Notes: a model not told the origin generated them from the letters alone. 64,000 nt of DNA from Dysidea avara (GCF_963678975.1 NC_089276.1:2253445-2317444), one strand, 5' to 3'; positions 32,712 to 48,752 are shown, counted from the first letter of the stretch. Made by a program: numbers and translations.

Positions 32712-35700
32712 CTATAGAGTTGATGGTAGCAAAGAAGTAATCCTTGTGATCACTGGCTCAACAGTGTCATCAGCTAACTGGAGAACATTCAGTACTGACT
32801 GCAAGTGATGTAGGGCAACAACAAAGTAGCTATTGTGTTGGATCATGACAGGCAGAGAACAAAGTTGAATTAGTTTAGTGGCACAAGCAATCATGTTTGA
32901 ACTAAACGTTTTCAATTCTGCTAACACTGTAGGATCATCACTTGAATCATTGATTATCAACTTCAGAGCTCTACAAGCATGACGTACTAATATTACTTCT
33001 TCTTTGTAATCATTAATAGGACCCTCAATGAATAATATATTACTCTGACTGTCACTAGTATCTATTGCATTACTGACTGTAGTAATTAAAAATTGGAGAA
33101 CTATTTTCTGATGTACAGAGCAATTTCCACCATGAAGATGTCTTGTTAAGCTAAAGACAAGGCTCAAACAATAATGAGGATGAATGTTCCAGCACTCTCC
33201 TAAAGATAGATAAAAACATTACATAAACATAATCACATCGTATACACTACAAAACATGACTTCCAGTACTCACACACTACTACACAAACACACAGTCAAA
33301 TAATCAATAGTAACACATAGTTTATGACTTAACATCTATTTACAATACCTACCATCAGTACTGGCTTGAATATCTGTCACACATTTAGCTGCTACATTAC
33401 GACATGTTACATTGTAATCTTGTAACAGTTCCACTAGTAATGACCAAAACTCAGTGATCACTGTACTATCATTATTACAGTAATGTAACAGTGCTCTCCA
33501 ACTATGACCTAGAGCATTAGCCACCACCTGACATAGTGACTCAGGCTGTGAAGGACCATAGTTTCTTTTAAGTAATCTAATCCACTGTACTAACTGTATA
33601 ATAAGAACACAGTAAGAGGAAAAAATAGACCATACAGGAACAATATATTTGGGTAATTAACACATAGCAACAGCTATATTAATAGCTCATCATACAGTAT
33701 GTAGCTAAACATGCAGTAGCTAACAATATCACTTCAAGTAAGACCACAACACTATGTAGGCTTCTTGAATGTAAAACGTCATTATTTTCATTGAAGCAAA
33801 AAGTTCACATACTTAAACAGATGATTTATGTGCAAGTACATAATAGTACAGGAAGAGTAACTCTTAATGAAAGAGGAATCATTTAGCAAAAGCAAAACTA
33901 AAAGCAATACAGAAAGTGTCTGATGAACACCTATCTGTTAACAAGCAAATTTCATATTTATTACAGCAAGACATAACATTTGTCACCCATCCAAGCCAAT
34001 ATACAACTGCTACAAAGTCAGGTCTATACCAATAGTAAAAGCACACTATCAGTGGGCCTATGATGGCTTCTGTTTGTCCTATAGTGAATTCCAGTTTTGA
34101 TATTGGTAGAGTTTATACGTTGTTGAACGTCATTTACACACATTATGTAACTAAAACATTGTTCCCACTTACCATTGTTAAACTAGCTGTTTCCTTTACA
34201 CAGTGAAAGAGGATATAGCTTGCTAACATAATGCTAACTTCCTTCAAGTACATTTTAATGGTGTGGGTTTGATTTAATTTAATAATACTCTGAAGTAACT
34301 GTAAAAAGAACGCAAACCAAGAGCTAAAACCTGTCCATTAGTGTCATACCACACTACATAATTATATTATTGTCATTATTATTTTTATAATATACATTAT
34401 AATTATAATGGCAATAACCTATTTACCTTTAATGGAGAAAAGTTCTCAGAGTAGACTGCTGCAATGATCTCACCAAAGCAAACATCATGATAATTTACAA
34501 GTAGCTCATAAACCTGCAGTTATATAATATTTAATCTAAAACAAAATCATTATTGTGTACAACTAACCAGTGTTAGCAGTTCTACATTACTAACTGAAAT
34601 ACTCATAGTTAAAAGTGATGGGACAAGTGATGGTAGAAGATCTGTAGCTAGAGGCTTCCTTCTCAACACAGTCACAATACACTGACTGACTTCTACCAGT
34701 GTATGCTGTAAACACATTAACACAAACTGAACTGATATATGATCAGTAACTGAATAATAAAGCAGGTTAGCTGCCGTGGTCATAACTACTTCATCACAAA
34801 CACAATCATGAGCACATGTTAACAAGTGATAACAGTAACAACAAGATGCAGTCATTAGATCAGTGTTTAAAAATAACTCATTCTGAGGGTAGTCTTTATT
34901 AGACGATAGTGTAGTGATGGCATCACAGAACAGTTGCTGTATCTCTACTGTGATACTGTGATGCTGTTGATCAGTCTTGAGAGGAGGAAAGGAACTTATC
35001 TTATCAAAAAATGTTGCCAAGATCTGCAAGTACTTCCCTCTAGTAACTGGACATTTGTTTTCACTAGTATTAAACAAATATGAATGGTATGTGTAATATA
35101 CTGCAACTATACCGTTTTCCAATCCAGTTAATATTTAGCAACGTGTTTAGTGTAGCTAATGTGTTTTCCCAGTCTTTAGGAAACTTCTCCATCACAATGA
35201 GGTGTAGCATTAGTAGCAGTCCATGAATGTGGTTGTGTCGAGCATCTCTGTTTGCTAAACCATTAGAATACAGCAAGTCCAAGCATATTCTTAGTTCAGT
35301 CTGAGATGACATTGACAATAATGCTCTGGCTGCTGCTTCCCTGATCTTCCATACTGAACTCTTAGCACACCTGAGAGAGGAGAATAATTATAAACTAAAT
35401 TTAGTAGTGCAATAAAATACATTATCCATGTACATAGCAGGTAATTTCAAACAGGTTTAATTTCATGTAATATATACATATCTATCATTAATAACCTCCA
35501 CACTAGATACAGTATACACACTTCACATGTTACCATACCTCAACACTAGTGGGATAAATGGTCTCAGGCTCATACTGGGGTTACCACCATCATCAAAGGT
35601 AGAGGGGTAGAGTCTGGCCAGCAGTAGTAACATGGGGAATAGGGATGGCTGAAGTTCGTCAAACCTGAAAAACAAAATTAATGTGTGAAGCCTTAAATAT

Positions 35701-38700
35701 AGGAAACAATTAATGATTGTAACATAATGGAACTTTGCATTTTAGAACTAGACAAGGTTGGCCACATACCTGTAATTGAACATCTTGTAATCTCAAAGAA
35801 ACACAGAAAACCCATTTAATCCTGAGCAGACACCTCAGCAACAGTATGTAATGACTTATGGCAACTTGTCACTACCACTCATACACATGTTCACACCAAT
35901 AACGTACAGTTACAATTACGTGATACACTATATTATTATTACATATCAAAACTGTTCAACGCATGAGTCTAATGTACAATGTTACACTTGCCCCTCCCTT
36001 GTCTACAAGCAAATGTGTCATCATTTGCAGTGGACCATATTATACAGAAAAATGCTGTGACAATACGATTTGCTGTATGGTCAGGTACAGGGACAGCATC
36101 ACCCTACTTAGCAAAATAATCTTGCAGCACAAGTAATAGCAGTTATTACTGGTTTAAAAGGGAACTTGCAATATGTCCACACTGACCATCTGCCACGGTT
36201 GATCAATTGGGGTGTTTTGAAGTGGAATGCAGGGCGGATCCAGATTTTTTAAAAGGGAGGTTCCACTCTGGAATTGTAACTTCAGCCTAGCTATAAGTTG
36301 AAGACCAAAAAAAAAGCTCATCACCTGCTGCATGCATGACAATAGCTGCCCCTTACCATATATACCCTCACCAACTATATTTCCTTATGTACAACTCCAC
36401 AAGTAGCCTGCTACACTGCTCCTCTTAAGAATACTGTGACTGCTCTATTAGAGTATCTCGATCTTGACTGCTCTATTAGAGTATTTCGAGTAAGAGAGGC
36501 TCTTTCAAAAGGGAGGTTGCATGGAACCCTTTGAAGCCCCCCCTGGATCCGCCCCTGGGATGCGTGTTAGCTTGCTACTTAAGTTTGGACTGCTGACAAC
36601 AAGTAGTGCAGCTTCTGCAGTATTGCTTGATATCTCATGCCATGTTGAGTAGGACAACTTTTCTAAGGTTTGTCCACCCCTCTATGGCCTGCTGCATGAC
36701 TCAGCCTTAGCTGGAAGTAAGGAGAAAGGACAAGTATCGTGACAACTGGCTCCAGTGGTCCAGGTGAGTATATTTTCAACATAGGGTGCCATCAGCAATA
36801 AGCAACTGTTTCTACAGTTGCTTGAATATGCACAGTGAAAGCTGATTCCACATCTTGTCAGATTTGATGACTGCAACTTAGTATAACGTACACAGGGAGT
36901 TAGGCTTTGTAATTCTGGTGCTGAGCATGGTGGAATAGAAACAGTAAAAGAGCATGGGGTTGATGGCAATCATGACAATACATCAGCATTAGTAGTAGTT
37001 GAGCCCTTATGACACACAATTTATACTCTTGCATGGCCAAGGCCCAAAGAATAGCATGCCTTACATCTTTTACTGAGCTAGGCATTGCAGGAGGGCATAG
37101 TCAGTATAAAAATCTACCACAAATATAGTGGCGGAACTGGCCAAAAACAATAGCAAGCTGTATAATACTGAAATTATGCTCAGATGAGGTCAGAGAATCA
37201 GTAAAACATGGCTGTGCTGATAGGAAAGCCACTTGCTTTGTCAGCAGGAAAATTTGATCTTTCAGCTCCTGTAATTATGCGTGCTCCTTGGCGACCTCTT
37301 TAACTGCAGAATCTAACTGTGAATCAATGGTCATCAATAATCAAGCATGAGTAACCACCACTTCACAAGTGTTTTCACTTCTCCTGAAGTCCTTTGTTGA
37401 TTGGTTCTGGATGCCACTAACAAACTGGAGAAGAAGAAGGGAATCTCTTGCATCCTTATTTATTCCTGGAATCACCATCTCTAGTAGCTTCCTTAGGTTG
37501 AGAACAAACATGGAAACTGCTTCGCCAGGTCGCAGTTAACTTCAGTAAAACTCCTCTAGAGATGCAAACTCCATCGGCATTATCACGTTCTGTATCTTCT
37601 TCTTGGTAGTTTCGTGGTCTTTCTCCTGCTCTGCAGTGAGCTCAAGCCAAATAGCCAGTGCTTCCCATTTCAGCAATGTTGGCAACTTATTTGCTTGGTC
37701 CTCCACCTTCCAACCATTTGCCATCAAACATATTCAAACCTCTGAAACCAATCCTCGGCATCCCCACTAGGAAAGGACTGCAGTAAACTGATGTGCCACT
37801 CAGCCACCCTCTGCTACCAGTAAAATGAATTAGAGCAATTTATCACTACCACTTATACACATGTTCACACTTATAATAACAATCACATGATACACTATAT
37901 TATTATTTATTTATTTATGATTACAAAACTGTACATTGTGCAAGTAATGTACAGTATATGTACATGGGAGTAAATATTTTAACGAGCAAATTTAATAAAT
38001 CACGGTTCCCAAAGTCCTTCTTTCAGCCATCCTAACACTTTGTGTGGTTTTCTATCTACTAAATAAATGCTACAGTATTCATAAATCTCGTGAGTATGAC
38101 AAAAGGACTTCACCAATCCCAAGCACCATGTTTGGCTGTGTAATAAAACATACGGCTATGACGCATGACCATCCTTGTCTAGAATTAAACATACCTGCAG
38201 CCTAATTGTCCCTTAAACCTGCATACGTCGATATATTGGCATTTTTTTTATAAAGTGCAAATACACACAATTATTATTACCAATGGATAACCACAAGATG
38301 GCTTCTAAACTGACAGTGTATGAAACTTGTCTAACTAAATTAGTCCAAAAACCACTTATCACTGGAAAGCGTACTCATTGGGCTACTTAGACAAGGATGA
38401 ATAATCACTGTAACAACATTTGCTCATTTGCTATGATGAGCTGAAGATGGACGTCTGGTTTCCCCTACCTCATGAGCGCATGGGAGATACAGTGAACTGG
38501 GAGGGAGTTACGAATCATTTTCTGAAGGTATGTATTGGAATGCGTGTTTTGACTGCGTACATGCTGTTTCTTGGCAAGTTTTGGTCCAGGCTTTTGTCAA
38601 AGGGTAAACCCCTAGGTATTCTTTTATTCCTTATTACAATACAAATACAATTGCACAAATTGCATAGCCATAGGGTTTTTGGTCCGACAGTTACAGCGCT

Positions 38701-41700
38701 TTGTTTGAGGCCATTGGTAAAAGCTGATTTACCGGTGTATGCATTTTCAGTGCATTGTTAGCAAAAATTACCAGGGGGGGTTAAGGGTTAACAAAGCCAT
38801 GTTATTCATGTCAGGATTAGCAATAATTGCATTGACATCATATACGTATGGGTACCTTCCTGCTTCAAGTGATGAGGTTGCTGTGTCAAGTTCTGTTATT
38901 AGAAAAGAATGTAGTGAAGGAAACTTGGTAAAGAATTGTCTAGATGCCATCTTGTTTTCTTGAGAATGTTCATCTGACAACTGTTTCACTCCAAACACCC
39001 TCGTCATCAAGGCACTAAACAACAGTGTGGAGGAGTTCCTTACCTAAACACAATGTACTCCATATCACAGTTTAATAATAAGCTCTATGACTTACTGCCC
39101 ACAAGTGTGATGAAATGCCGAACAGTGCAGCCTTAAAACCACTAGCTACAAATGGCATCACATGATCTCCCAAACGAGACTCCCTAAATAAAGCCCTGAG
39201 GATATTGAGAGCATGAACACAAGATGGCTGTAGACTGTTGTCATCAGGTTGATCCGAAGATGATGCAATGTCAAGTAACGCTGTCATGGTTGTCCTCAGG
39301 CATGATCGGCCATTAAAATCTGGTTCAGCTGACAAGATTGCCTGTTACAGTAACACATACAAACTGTAAGTTACACATCATGTAAAAAAATCCAAACATG
39401 TAAAATGAAACACAGCCAAGATGACCCGCACTGAGAGTATTGTATGCACATCCTTACTTGCAAGTAAAATGGTACTCCAGCACTTCTCCTGGTAACCCTG
39501 TAATCTGGGTGTTGTGACTTGAATGAGTCTAACAACTGCTTAGCCCACTCCAGTGGTTTAGTTAGTAATTGTGGTGAAGTACTGGCCCATAGAACACCAC
39601 ACAATTTCTGGAATCCAGCATAAGCCATCTCAAATGCTCCCATGTGTTTGGCCTCCATCAAATGATAAGTGAATAACTTGCCAATATTCAAAATCTATAG
39701 TGAAAACAGTGTAAATAAAAGTTTACTAGAAACACAATATGGACTACATACAGAATTGACAACAAAAAAATTCTTTACGGCAAGAAGTTCATTATTTTTA
39801 CTGTCTGTACTATCCTTACTTGTTCTACAGTGATCAGTCCAGCAGTATCAGACTCCTTCACTATCAGCGGTGCTCTCTCTACAATATCTCCTAACAATAA
39901 GGAGACCTCCTTCATACAATGCCAACAACAGATAACAAGTGACTGAGCTGTAGCCCCATTGTCCCCCTGGCTATCATTAACATGTGATGTCAGATGATGG
40001 ATGATGTTCTCATCAGGTAGACAACCCTCAGGGGAACTATTACACACTACTGGAGTGACTAGTTGAGCTACCCTAGTACTGATCTCTATAAGGTGTGACA
40101 ACATCTCCCTCCAACTTGGTATAATACTGTCAGGAACAGTTCTGTATAATAACAAAACTCCATTGATACAGCAAAACATTGAACTTGACTATTTAGTGTC
40201 TACATATACAGCAATCCCTCCATTGTTGGCTATCAAATCAACAAATATCCCATTGTCCGAACAGTTCAAATGACTGTTCTATTAGAGCATTTTGTCTATG
40301 GTGTGCATTCTATTGAACAGGGTTTTATATATAAACGAATGGAGTTCATTTATCTGAAGTTTTTGATTATCCAAATGCACTCAAGGCCCAATGACTTTGG
40401 ATAATAGAGGGACCACAGTATGTAGATGCTAATGTTACGATTTCATCATTGCACACTTGTCACTTAATTCCACTTTATTTGTTACTCAAGTTTGTCTAAA
40501 TTATCATGATATGTAATCACGTGCTATTACTTACAGTAACGGGTAAAACATGTACATACTTACAAGCATGTAACAATGAAGTGCAGCTATATCCAGCCCT
40601 TTAACTCACTTCAGGTCAACACACTCCAGTCCAATCCTGATCACTTCTAGTACACCATACACTGGAGTCTCTACTGATGCCTGTAACAAGTTGTGTTCTG
40701 CTAGTGATAACTGGAGCTGGAGGAAGTTCATCAACTCTGCTATAACATGAAGTGAACTTTCTACCACTGGAACCTCTGAGTCATCACCAACTCTGTTAGC
40801 TAAACTAAACTGACTCATCAACAGATCCTGTTTAACTTTACCAGAACTTTTAACCTGATCATACCACTTTGTATTTAGCTGTCTAATGATGTTAGCTAGT
40901 TGTACTCCATCAACGATCATAAATAATTTAATGTGGTAGGCACTTGAGGAACAGTCAGCAGCTTTAGACCCACACATCATCTCATGAGCTATTGGGATAA
41001 GAGTCTGGATGTGTTCTAATAGTGTTTCCTTGGATACCAGGTTGGTGAGTAACTCCAGTGCTAGTATTTTGTTACCAACATAAGTGTCTTGAAGACAGCA
41101 CAGTAATTGTTTGATGTGTGAGTTGGTAAGTGTCGCAGAGCAAGTGAACACACTAGGAATCCATTCACCTGTGTAAAACAGCACACAGCAGTGAATAACT
41201 CACAAATTGAAGACCAGGACACAGCCTATTAGTTATCACCTCACCATTTTCCACAGCTTGTTTAATATGATAGTCAAACAGTGTAGCCAGTAGGGTCAAG
41301 CAGTGTAGTACACATTGTCGTCGTTGAAATGATGATCCTGGGAAGAGTGATGCGATTGACATCTCAAAATAGTCCACAAGAAATTTCTAACAACAAAGGG
41401 ATCAGTGAATCATTGTTGCAAGTTCAGCAAAATAAGTACCTTAAACTTCTGCAGATTTGAAGTTCCACATTTTTTAGCCAATGTGATTCCACATTCCCTT
41501 ATTCTGATCAGCAACTACATAAAATGATGCCATTGCCAATTGTAATACAACTAACTCTTGGTAATATGTATAAGGAAGAATTTTTACTTCAAGTAAGAAA
41601 ACCTCTATTTCTAAGAGATTGGATTAACGATTTGCAAGATATGCCTGTTTAAAACCATGTATGTAAAATGGAAAAATATTGTGCGTTTTTCATTCGTGTT

Positions 41701-44700
41701 TTATCAAATCCAGTTTTCTGGATTATGCAGGTTTAAGGGTTAATTTGTAACATTTTTATGACTGGCAAACTGACGCATACTGCATCAAAAGAAAGGATGG
41801 CACCAGGCTTATTGCTTTCATATAAACGTGTGCCATTAACGAAAGAGCAAAATGGTCATTTTCAGCTACATATGTTCAGCCCAATACACAGCGTCACAAA
41901 CCAAGAACACTAGGAGAAGGAACTCTGTAATTAACCCAGTCACAATTACAGAAAACTCGGATGATTCCTGTAACACATAGGGAAGCCATCACGTGGCACT
42001 ACACGAATTGACACCATGCGTTGTCAGCAAAGATAAATGGGCCACAAAGGTAAGTCCATGAAGAATGCATTGTACATACTGCAGCATGCCAAAAGGCACC
42101 TGCAACACCAAACAGTGAAAAAAGCAAGCCCGTAGCCTTAGCCGTTATCGAGGTATGCTTGTCTGAGAGAGTCAGTCAGTCAGTCACCAGTCAATAGAAA
42201 ATTCCACTGAATATATTTTTTAAATCAACTTATTATGTAGAAGTATTTCAGGTTGCTTGGTTAACCTAACCAATACTGTCAAGGCACCATGAAGATATTG
42301 TGAGGCTGGTTTCAGGATGATACTTTTGGCCACAAAAGCCGAAACCTAATATCATTCAGTACAATAAATACATTACTACTGTATCATACTGTATGACATG
42401 TACAGTACATTTAGAGGGACTACCTTAGAAAGAATACTATGTAGATATGCTTGGGTTGAAATATTCTTTTTGTTACAGCAAAAAGTTTATTACAACTACA
42501 TCTAACTACATTATACATAGTGACCAGTTGGTTAAATAGCTAGTTAAATGATCAACTGACCAACTGACTAAATGACTGGCTTGTAATTATGGTCTGTCTT
42601 CCCAGAAGAATATAAGTCTATTCCACGTACATCACACTGACCTTTTTGAGCAATGTCAACATTTGTTGCCTAAACTGTGGTGACTGTGAGTTCATGTTGT
42701 ATTCCATGAAGGACAACACTAACTGAAGCTCTTCTTCGCTAGGAGCATTTGTTGTCTTCTTGCTCTCACACAACAGACCAAGAGCATCAATCCTCACCTG
42801 GAACAAACATTAACTGATGTGCACATGTAAATGTGTGAACTAAAATTAGAAGCTTACACCTCAGAGAGAATAACAACATGCCATATTCCTCAAGAACACT
42901 ATGTGTATACATATATACACTAGATCACAGCAGATTGCCCAGCACATTAGCAGTGAAGAGGTTCAGTGTAAGATGGGCTTACCTACTCCCCTATCAGACT
43001 TGATTTCTGGCCATATAGGCTTCATTGGTTGAGACATCTAGCTAGAATGTGAGACCATCGTCTTCCCAAACTGATGTTGTTTGGGTGGTTGACTCAGCCT
43101 TGTCTGCCACATGGACCTAAGCTTTGTTGACAAAATAGGGTTAGGCAGGATCTGAACTTTTTCGTGACTGGTATGTGGTAGCAAAAAATCAGAGATGAGT
43201 GGAGGAGATTGTGTATAGAATCCCCTTTGTTAGTAATAGAACTTGTGCAGCAGCAGAGATTGTTTTGTGATAGATGTAATACATACTTTTAATAAGTGCA
43301 TAAGATATGGCTAGACTGAAGTGTGATAGTATTAGATCCAGACACACAGCAGAGAATAGCAATAGTGTTTTCATGTGGTCTAATTGCCATTAAACATTTA
43401 GATGTCGCCAGGATTTGTCGAGGTACAAGTGTGTACAAGTCTAATGTGGCATTGAGGTGGTGGTCATCGCTCATGTCACTCAAGTCAAGCCAATACATTA
43501 CACACTACAAACATTAACTCTACAATACACTACACCTGATCATCAATGTGGCAGAGACAAGGTCCAATAGTTTCCATAGACAGTGACGTGATCTCAGGGT
43601 GTTCACTTCGAAACTGCCTCAGACACAAAAGATATATTGACACACTTTCAATGACATCTGTAACAATAGCAATATTGACACACTTTCATTGACATCTGTA
43701 ACAATGGTAGTATAAAATACTTGATCTCAGAAAAATTACACGAAGTGTCATTAATACAAACACACATACAACATGTTTGCTATATACACTGAAACCTCAC
43801 TTAGCAGACACCTCTTTTATAAGACCATCTCATTATTATGATCACCTTTAGAACGTCCCAAACACAGCTAAAATGCACTTTATGACCTCAGTAATAAGGC
43901 AACCTCAATATTAAGGCCATTGTGCTATGGCGCAATATTATTGTCTTACCATTAAGTTTCATCTTGATATAATCCATCACATCTTGTGACATTAGCACAG
44001 CTGGTAATGCATACTACACCAACCAAACAATAAGACAAGCAGTTTATATATTACACAATTCACTATTGTTATGACGTACTAACTTGCTATACATATACAT
44101 GTGTATTAGAAATATATGCTTACAAAGGAGCATACTTTAGGACACTTTAGGACCAAGAAATCCATATAGAAACTTTTCTCAATCAGAACCAAAAGCCCAT
44201 TCACCCAGATTGAGCCTGATTTGTGGGGAGTTATCCATTACAATTGGAGATTCCTTAAATACACCATATACAAGTTAATTATAATTTTATGAATTAATGG
44301 ATTTCTTGGTTTTAATTTCACGAATCATTCATATTCCCTATAAGGCCTATTCTATAGTATAAAGCTAATTTGACGATGGTTCAGTTTTGAGGATGAAAAT
44401 TTTGTGGACAGCTAAGCAATTGCAAAACATGTAAAAATTACATTCCTAGAAAATTTGTACGTATTCGGTAAAAAATAGTCATTAACACAGAGTTTGCTAA
44501 TTAAACAATGATGGAACTCATTGCTGACAAATTTGTTCTCTTTCTGGGCACATCTGCATCTATATATCAGCAGGCAAAAATACCTTGCCAAAAGATGTAT
44601 CATGTATCATTTGCATAACTTTTGTTGGGTAGTTACTGTTATATACCAGCTAATCAGCTAATACCTGAGCAACATGTGTACGATGACCTGATGTGGCATC

Positions 44701-47127
44701 TTGTAGTACCTCCAGTAATGGATCAACCCAAGTCTGTGAGAAAGGAGACTGCCATCATACTTACATGTATCAACTATATTTTCCACATCATACCTCTAAC
44801 CACTTGTCAGTGTCCACTTCTTGGTGATGCTTCACTGCTAGCTTTGACCAAAAGTGTCCAGCCTGCAAAATGTTATCAGTAAATGAACACACTTCACAGT
44901 ACATACTTTACATGACAGTTCCTTTTAGTGCTATACAATGTACACAGCCTTTCTCAGTCATTAGAACTTGTAGTTGTGCATAAGTCTCAATGTAACACTT
45001 TCACACCTCAGATCAAAGGAACCGCCCGGGCTACATTTTGTACTGGTTTGGGTGATTGATCGCCCTGTACAGGCTATCAGCCTAATAAGTGTTACATATT
45101 AGCTGTAACATGGGAATTCGGGCTTTGCCTGATATGTATGCACCACATTCGGGCTTTGCCTGATATGTATGCCCTCTGCCTTCGGGCCGATATGTATGCC
45201 CTCTGCCCTCGGGCATACATATCAGGCAAAGCCCTCATGCCCATGTTACAATTATTACATGTACTCTTGTTCATGCATACGTAGTCTGTGTCCGTATGTG
45301 TGTATGCATTATTACATCTTATATGATCCCACCATTGTGTGTGTTTGTGTAACGTATGTGCATGTACACACTTGATTATCAAACAGTACAATTGTACCGT
45401 TTAGTAGGGTCTGTCCGAATATTGAATTTTGAAAAAATTGTCGTAACTAGGAATTTCGTCTGACTGCCTGCCAGCCTGCCCGACCGCATTCGCAAGGTTA
45501 GAGGTCAATAAAACTACACACAACCACAATTTTACACCACAGCAATAAACTCAATGGTGAAATGTTCCGACAAATGTTTGCCTTCTGCACTTTTCCCTTC
45601 AATGTAATGGCTGTTTTCTTCTTCTTCATGGAAACCATACCAAGGCATTGATTTTCTCCATTGACACATTCCTTGAAGGAGAGCATTTAGACACCACAAA
45701 CTATTTGAGGTGCTTAATGGACTGTAGCAGTTAAGCTGCACTTTTAAAACAATTGCCACACCCCTTTCAACGATCAGAACGCATGATCTATGTAGTTCCA
45801 TTGGAAATAAGGTGTTGCACCACACCCAATAGTTTGATCTACTGCACAGCTGAGTGGCGAGAAAACAAGGCATCCCATTAGCTTGATCTACTGCGCAGCT
45901 GAGTGGTGAGATCAAGATACTCTAATACAGCAGTCACAGCCACACATCACAGCTATGCTCTAATAAAAAAAGTTAACAAACTAGTACAATAAAAAAATTA
46001 TATTTTAAAAAATGAAGTAGGGCTCCAGCAATAAAAAGCAGACAAACAAGAAATGATGGTAGCTATGAGAGAAAATCCCTACTTTGGCATTATTCCTACA
46101 ATGCCAATTATCCCACATTGCTACAATGCCAAGTAGATAGGACTTCCCTCATAGCTACCATCACATCTTTTCATTGCTGGAACCTTACTTCATTTTTAAA
46201 TTAATAGTTTTTATTGGTTAATACAACACTCGTAAATAATACCTTTAGAACAGTTTAGCACATAACACCACATAACACTTACACACAGAGCCACTGAGTG
46301 TTGCTCCATTGCCTTCAGCACAAGACTTGGCAGAGAAGGGGATAGCTCCAGGAACTGACTGGCATCACCAATGTGGGTCAGTACATGTTGTAGGCAGACA
46401 TATTTGCCTCTTGTCCGCCATGTCACCTCAACAAGTTGTCTCAACAAGTTTGGGATGAAGTCCTTGTGCTCTGATGAGTACATTGTGATATTGTATGATC
46501 AGCGTTTACACACATGAACAAAAGTTCATTCATTGTCAACTCCAAGTGCCACCATTACAATATAGTGCTACTGGTATCAATATTTAAGCAACATCATCCC
46601 ATTGGTACAGTGTAGGTACGTTAGTAGAGACCCACCTAAGTGACAGGCACTGCCCAAAATGGTGCCTTTAAAAATCATCCTAAGACACCTTAAGTGATGA
46701 AAATCATCTATAAACTTATAGATCAACTGGCCATGGACTGCCATTCAAAGACTAGCAACTAAATGCTTTATAGTGATGAACTCAACTATTTAGTGCCTTG
46801 GCTAGCCACCTTACCCATGTACAACCCACAAGCAATAGCCACTAACAGAATGTGTGTACATTACAGGCTCATGAAGAGTTGACACAATGAAAACATGAAA
46901 ACATGTCAGGAAACACTATCCACAATACACTTAGGGGAAGGTATAAAAGCTGGAATGGAATGGAACACTGGAATGGAGGCGCGTGCCAGCTTAAAATTGC
47001 TTTTCAACATCCTGACATTTCTTCATGTGGTTAATACGGCAACAACAGATAATGTGTGTGTATGTAGAATACGTGTTGTTTGCCATACGTATAGTGTGTG
47101 TGTAGTGTGCGTTGTTTGCCATACATA

Positions 47128-47165
<38 letters not shown>

Positions 47166-47199
47166 TGTGTGTGTGTATGTGTATGTGTGGTGTGGTGTG

Positions 47200-47258
<59 letters not shown>

Positions 47259-47302
47259 TGTGTGTGTGTGGTGTGGTGTGTAGTGTGTGTGTGTGTGGGT
47301 GT

Positions 47303-47374
<72 letters not shown>

Positions 47375-48721
47375 TGTGTAGTGTGTGTGTGTGCGTGCGT
47401 GCGTCCCCCACTAACCATTATGATAACAAGTCTGATAGAGGTTCACTACTCCATCAAATATCTCCATCACTTGATATCTGATGCCCTACAATGGTAGGAT
47501 ACACACATGTCTCTAGTATGATTGATAACTGTTTTCAACATGTCTCCATGTTATGTGAACACAAACAAAGAACTCATAAATTAAGCATGTAGGTATGTGT
47601 GGCATGATCAGTGACAAGCAAAATGACAGTCAATATGGCTGCTCTCAAAGACTAATAATGGCCACATGCTCCATGAATACAAGAACAATAAGAGTATATC
47701 ATTTGCATAAATTCTGTAAGATACCCACAAAACAACTGTGATGACCACAATCATGTCATGGTGTTAACAATACAGTTATCAAACGTACAATAGTATATGT
47801 ACTGCACCTTCTACAGTACCAAAGAGGAGCTTGAGACAGTTATACACACACTACACACAACACGTTCACCTCCACAGGGTCATCCCATTGTGACCACACA
47901 CACTGTAGTAATGATGTCATCACTGTACCATTAGGGGTAGTAGCATTATGACAAGCTGGACACACTGGAGCACACAACCTGTACAAAACAAACAGACTAG
48001 GTACACGAATACATTACTATGTTATACCACATATCAATGATAAACATTACTCAATCTCAAACAGCTACATGGATTTCTATATGTCTCTAGGTACTAGTGT
48101 GTGTAACATTTAATAACTTGAAAACAAACATTATAACTATTTGATTCTGCTTTGAGGATATACACACACCCCAATGTACACATACACAAGTATCAAACAA
48201 TTACATGTAACTACGGAGTATGGAAACAGTTATTTGATTTATATGTTTATGTTGACATGTGTGTTTGAAACAGTTCTATGCATATGTGACCGGATTTGCG
48301 AAAAGGGTCTTCCACACACATCCAATTCTATGAATTTGGAAGACCATAACTTAGTTGTCCAAGCACATGCAAACCTCAAAGTTTCTCCATCAGTTCACCC
48401 ATGTTGGTTCTCGCTACAGCACAAATTTCAAGACAATAGCTTATTGTAATCTGCAGTTATGAATTGTCAAAGTTGGTATATTGGATGTGTGTGGAAGACC
48501 CCTTTTCGCAAATCTGGTCACATATTATGACTGTACAACTGTACTGTACTAGTCTACTGTATTATAGTGGTTATGTACAATGAACAAATACCAATAGCCA
48601 ATAGGTAGTGTCATATATCACAACTAGTGTTGAGTGGTGTGTGTACACTACAATATGGTATAGTGAATGATATACTGCTGCCTTGAACAAAGAGCAAAAT
48701 AACTTTGACATTTTCCCTCCA

Positions 48722-48752
<31 letters not shown>

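Noticed and set aside
43289-43498. Open frame that could be a further THADA exon
   Set aside because: It ends in a stop before any usable donor, while joining exon 15 (43536) straight to 42797 gives the expected family sequence HIDDQVRIDALGLLC in phase.
46895-47497. Open frames of 130-200 codons rich in Cys-Val or Thr-His
   Set aside because: They are translations of the (TG)n microsatellite in a THADA intron and have no codon structure of a gene.
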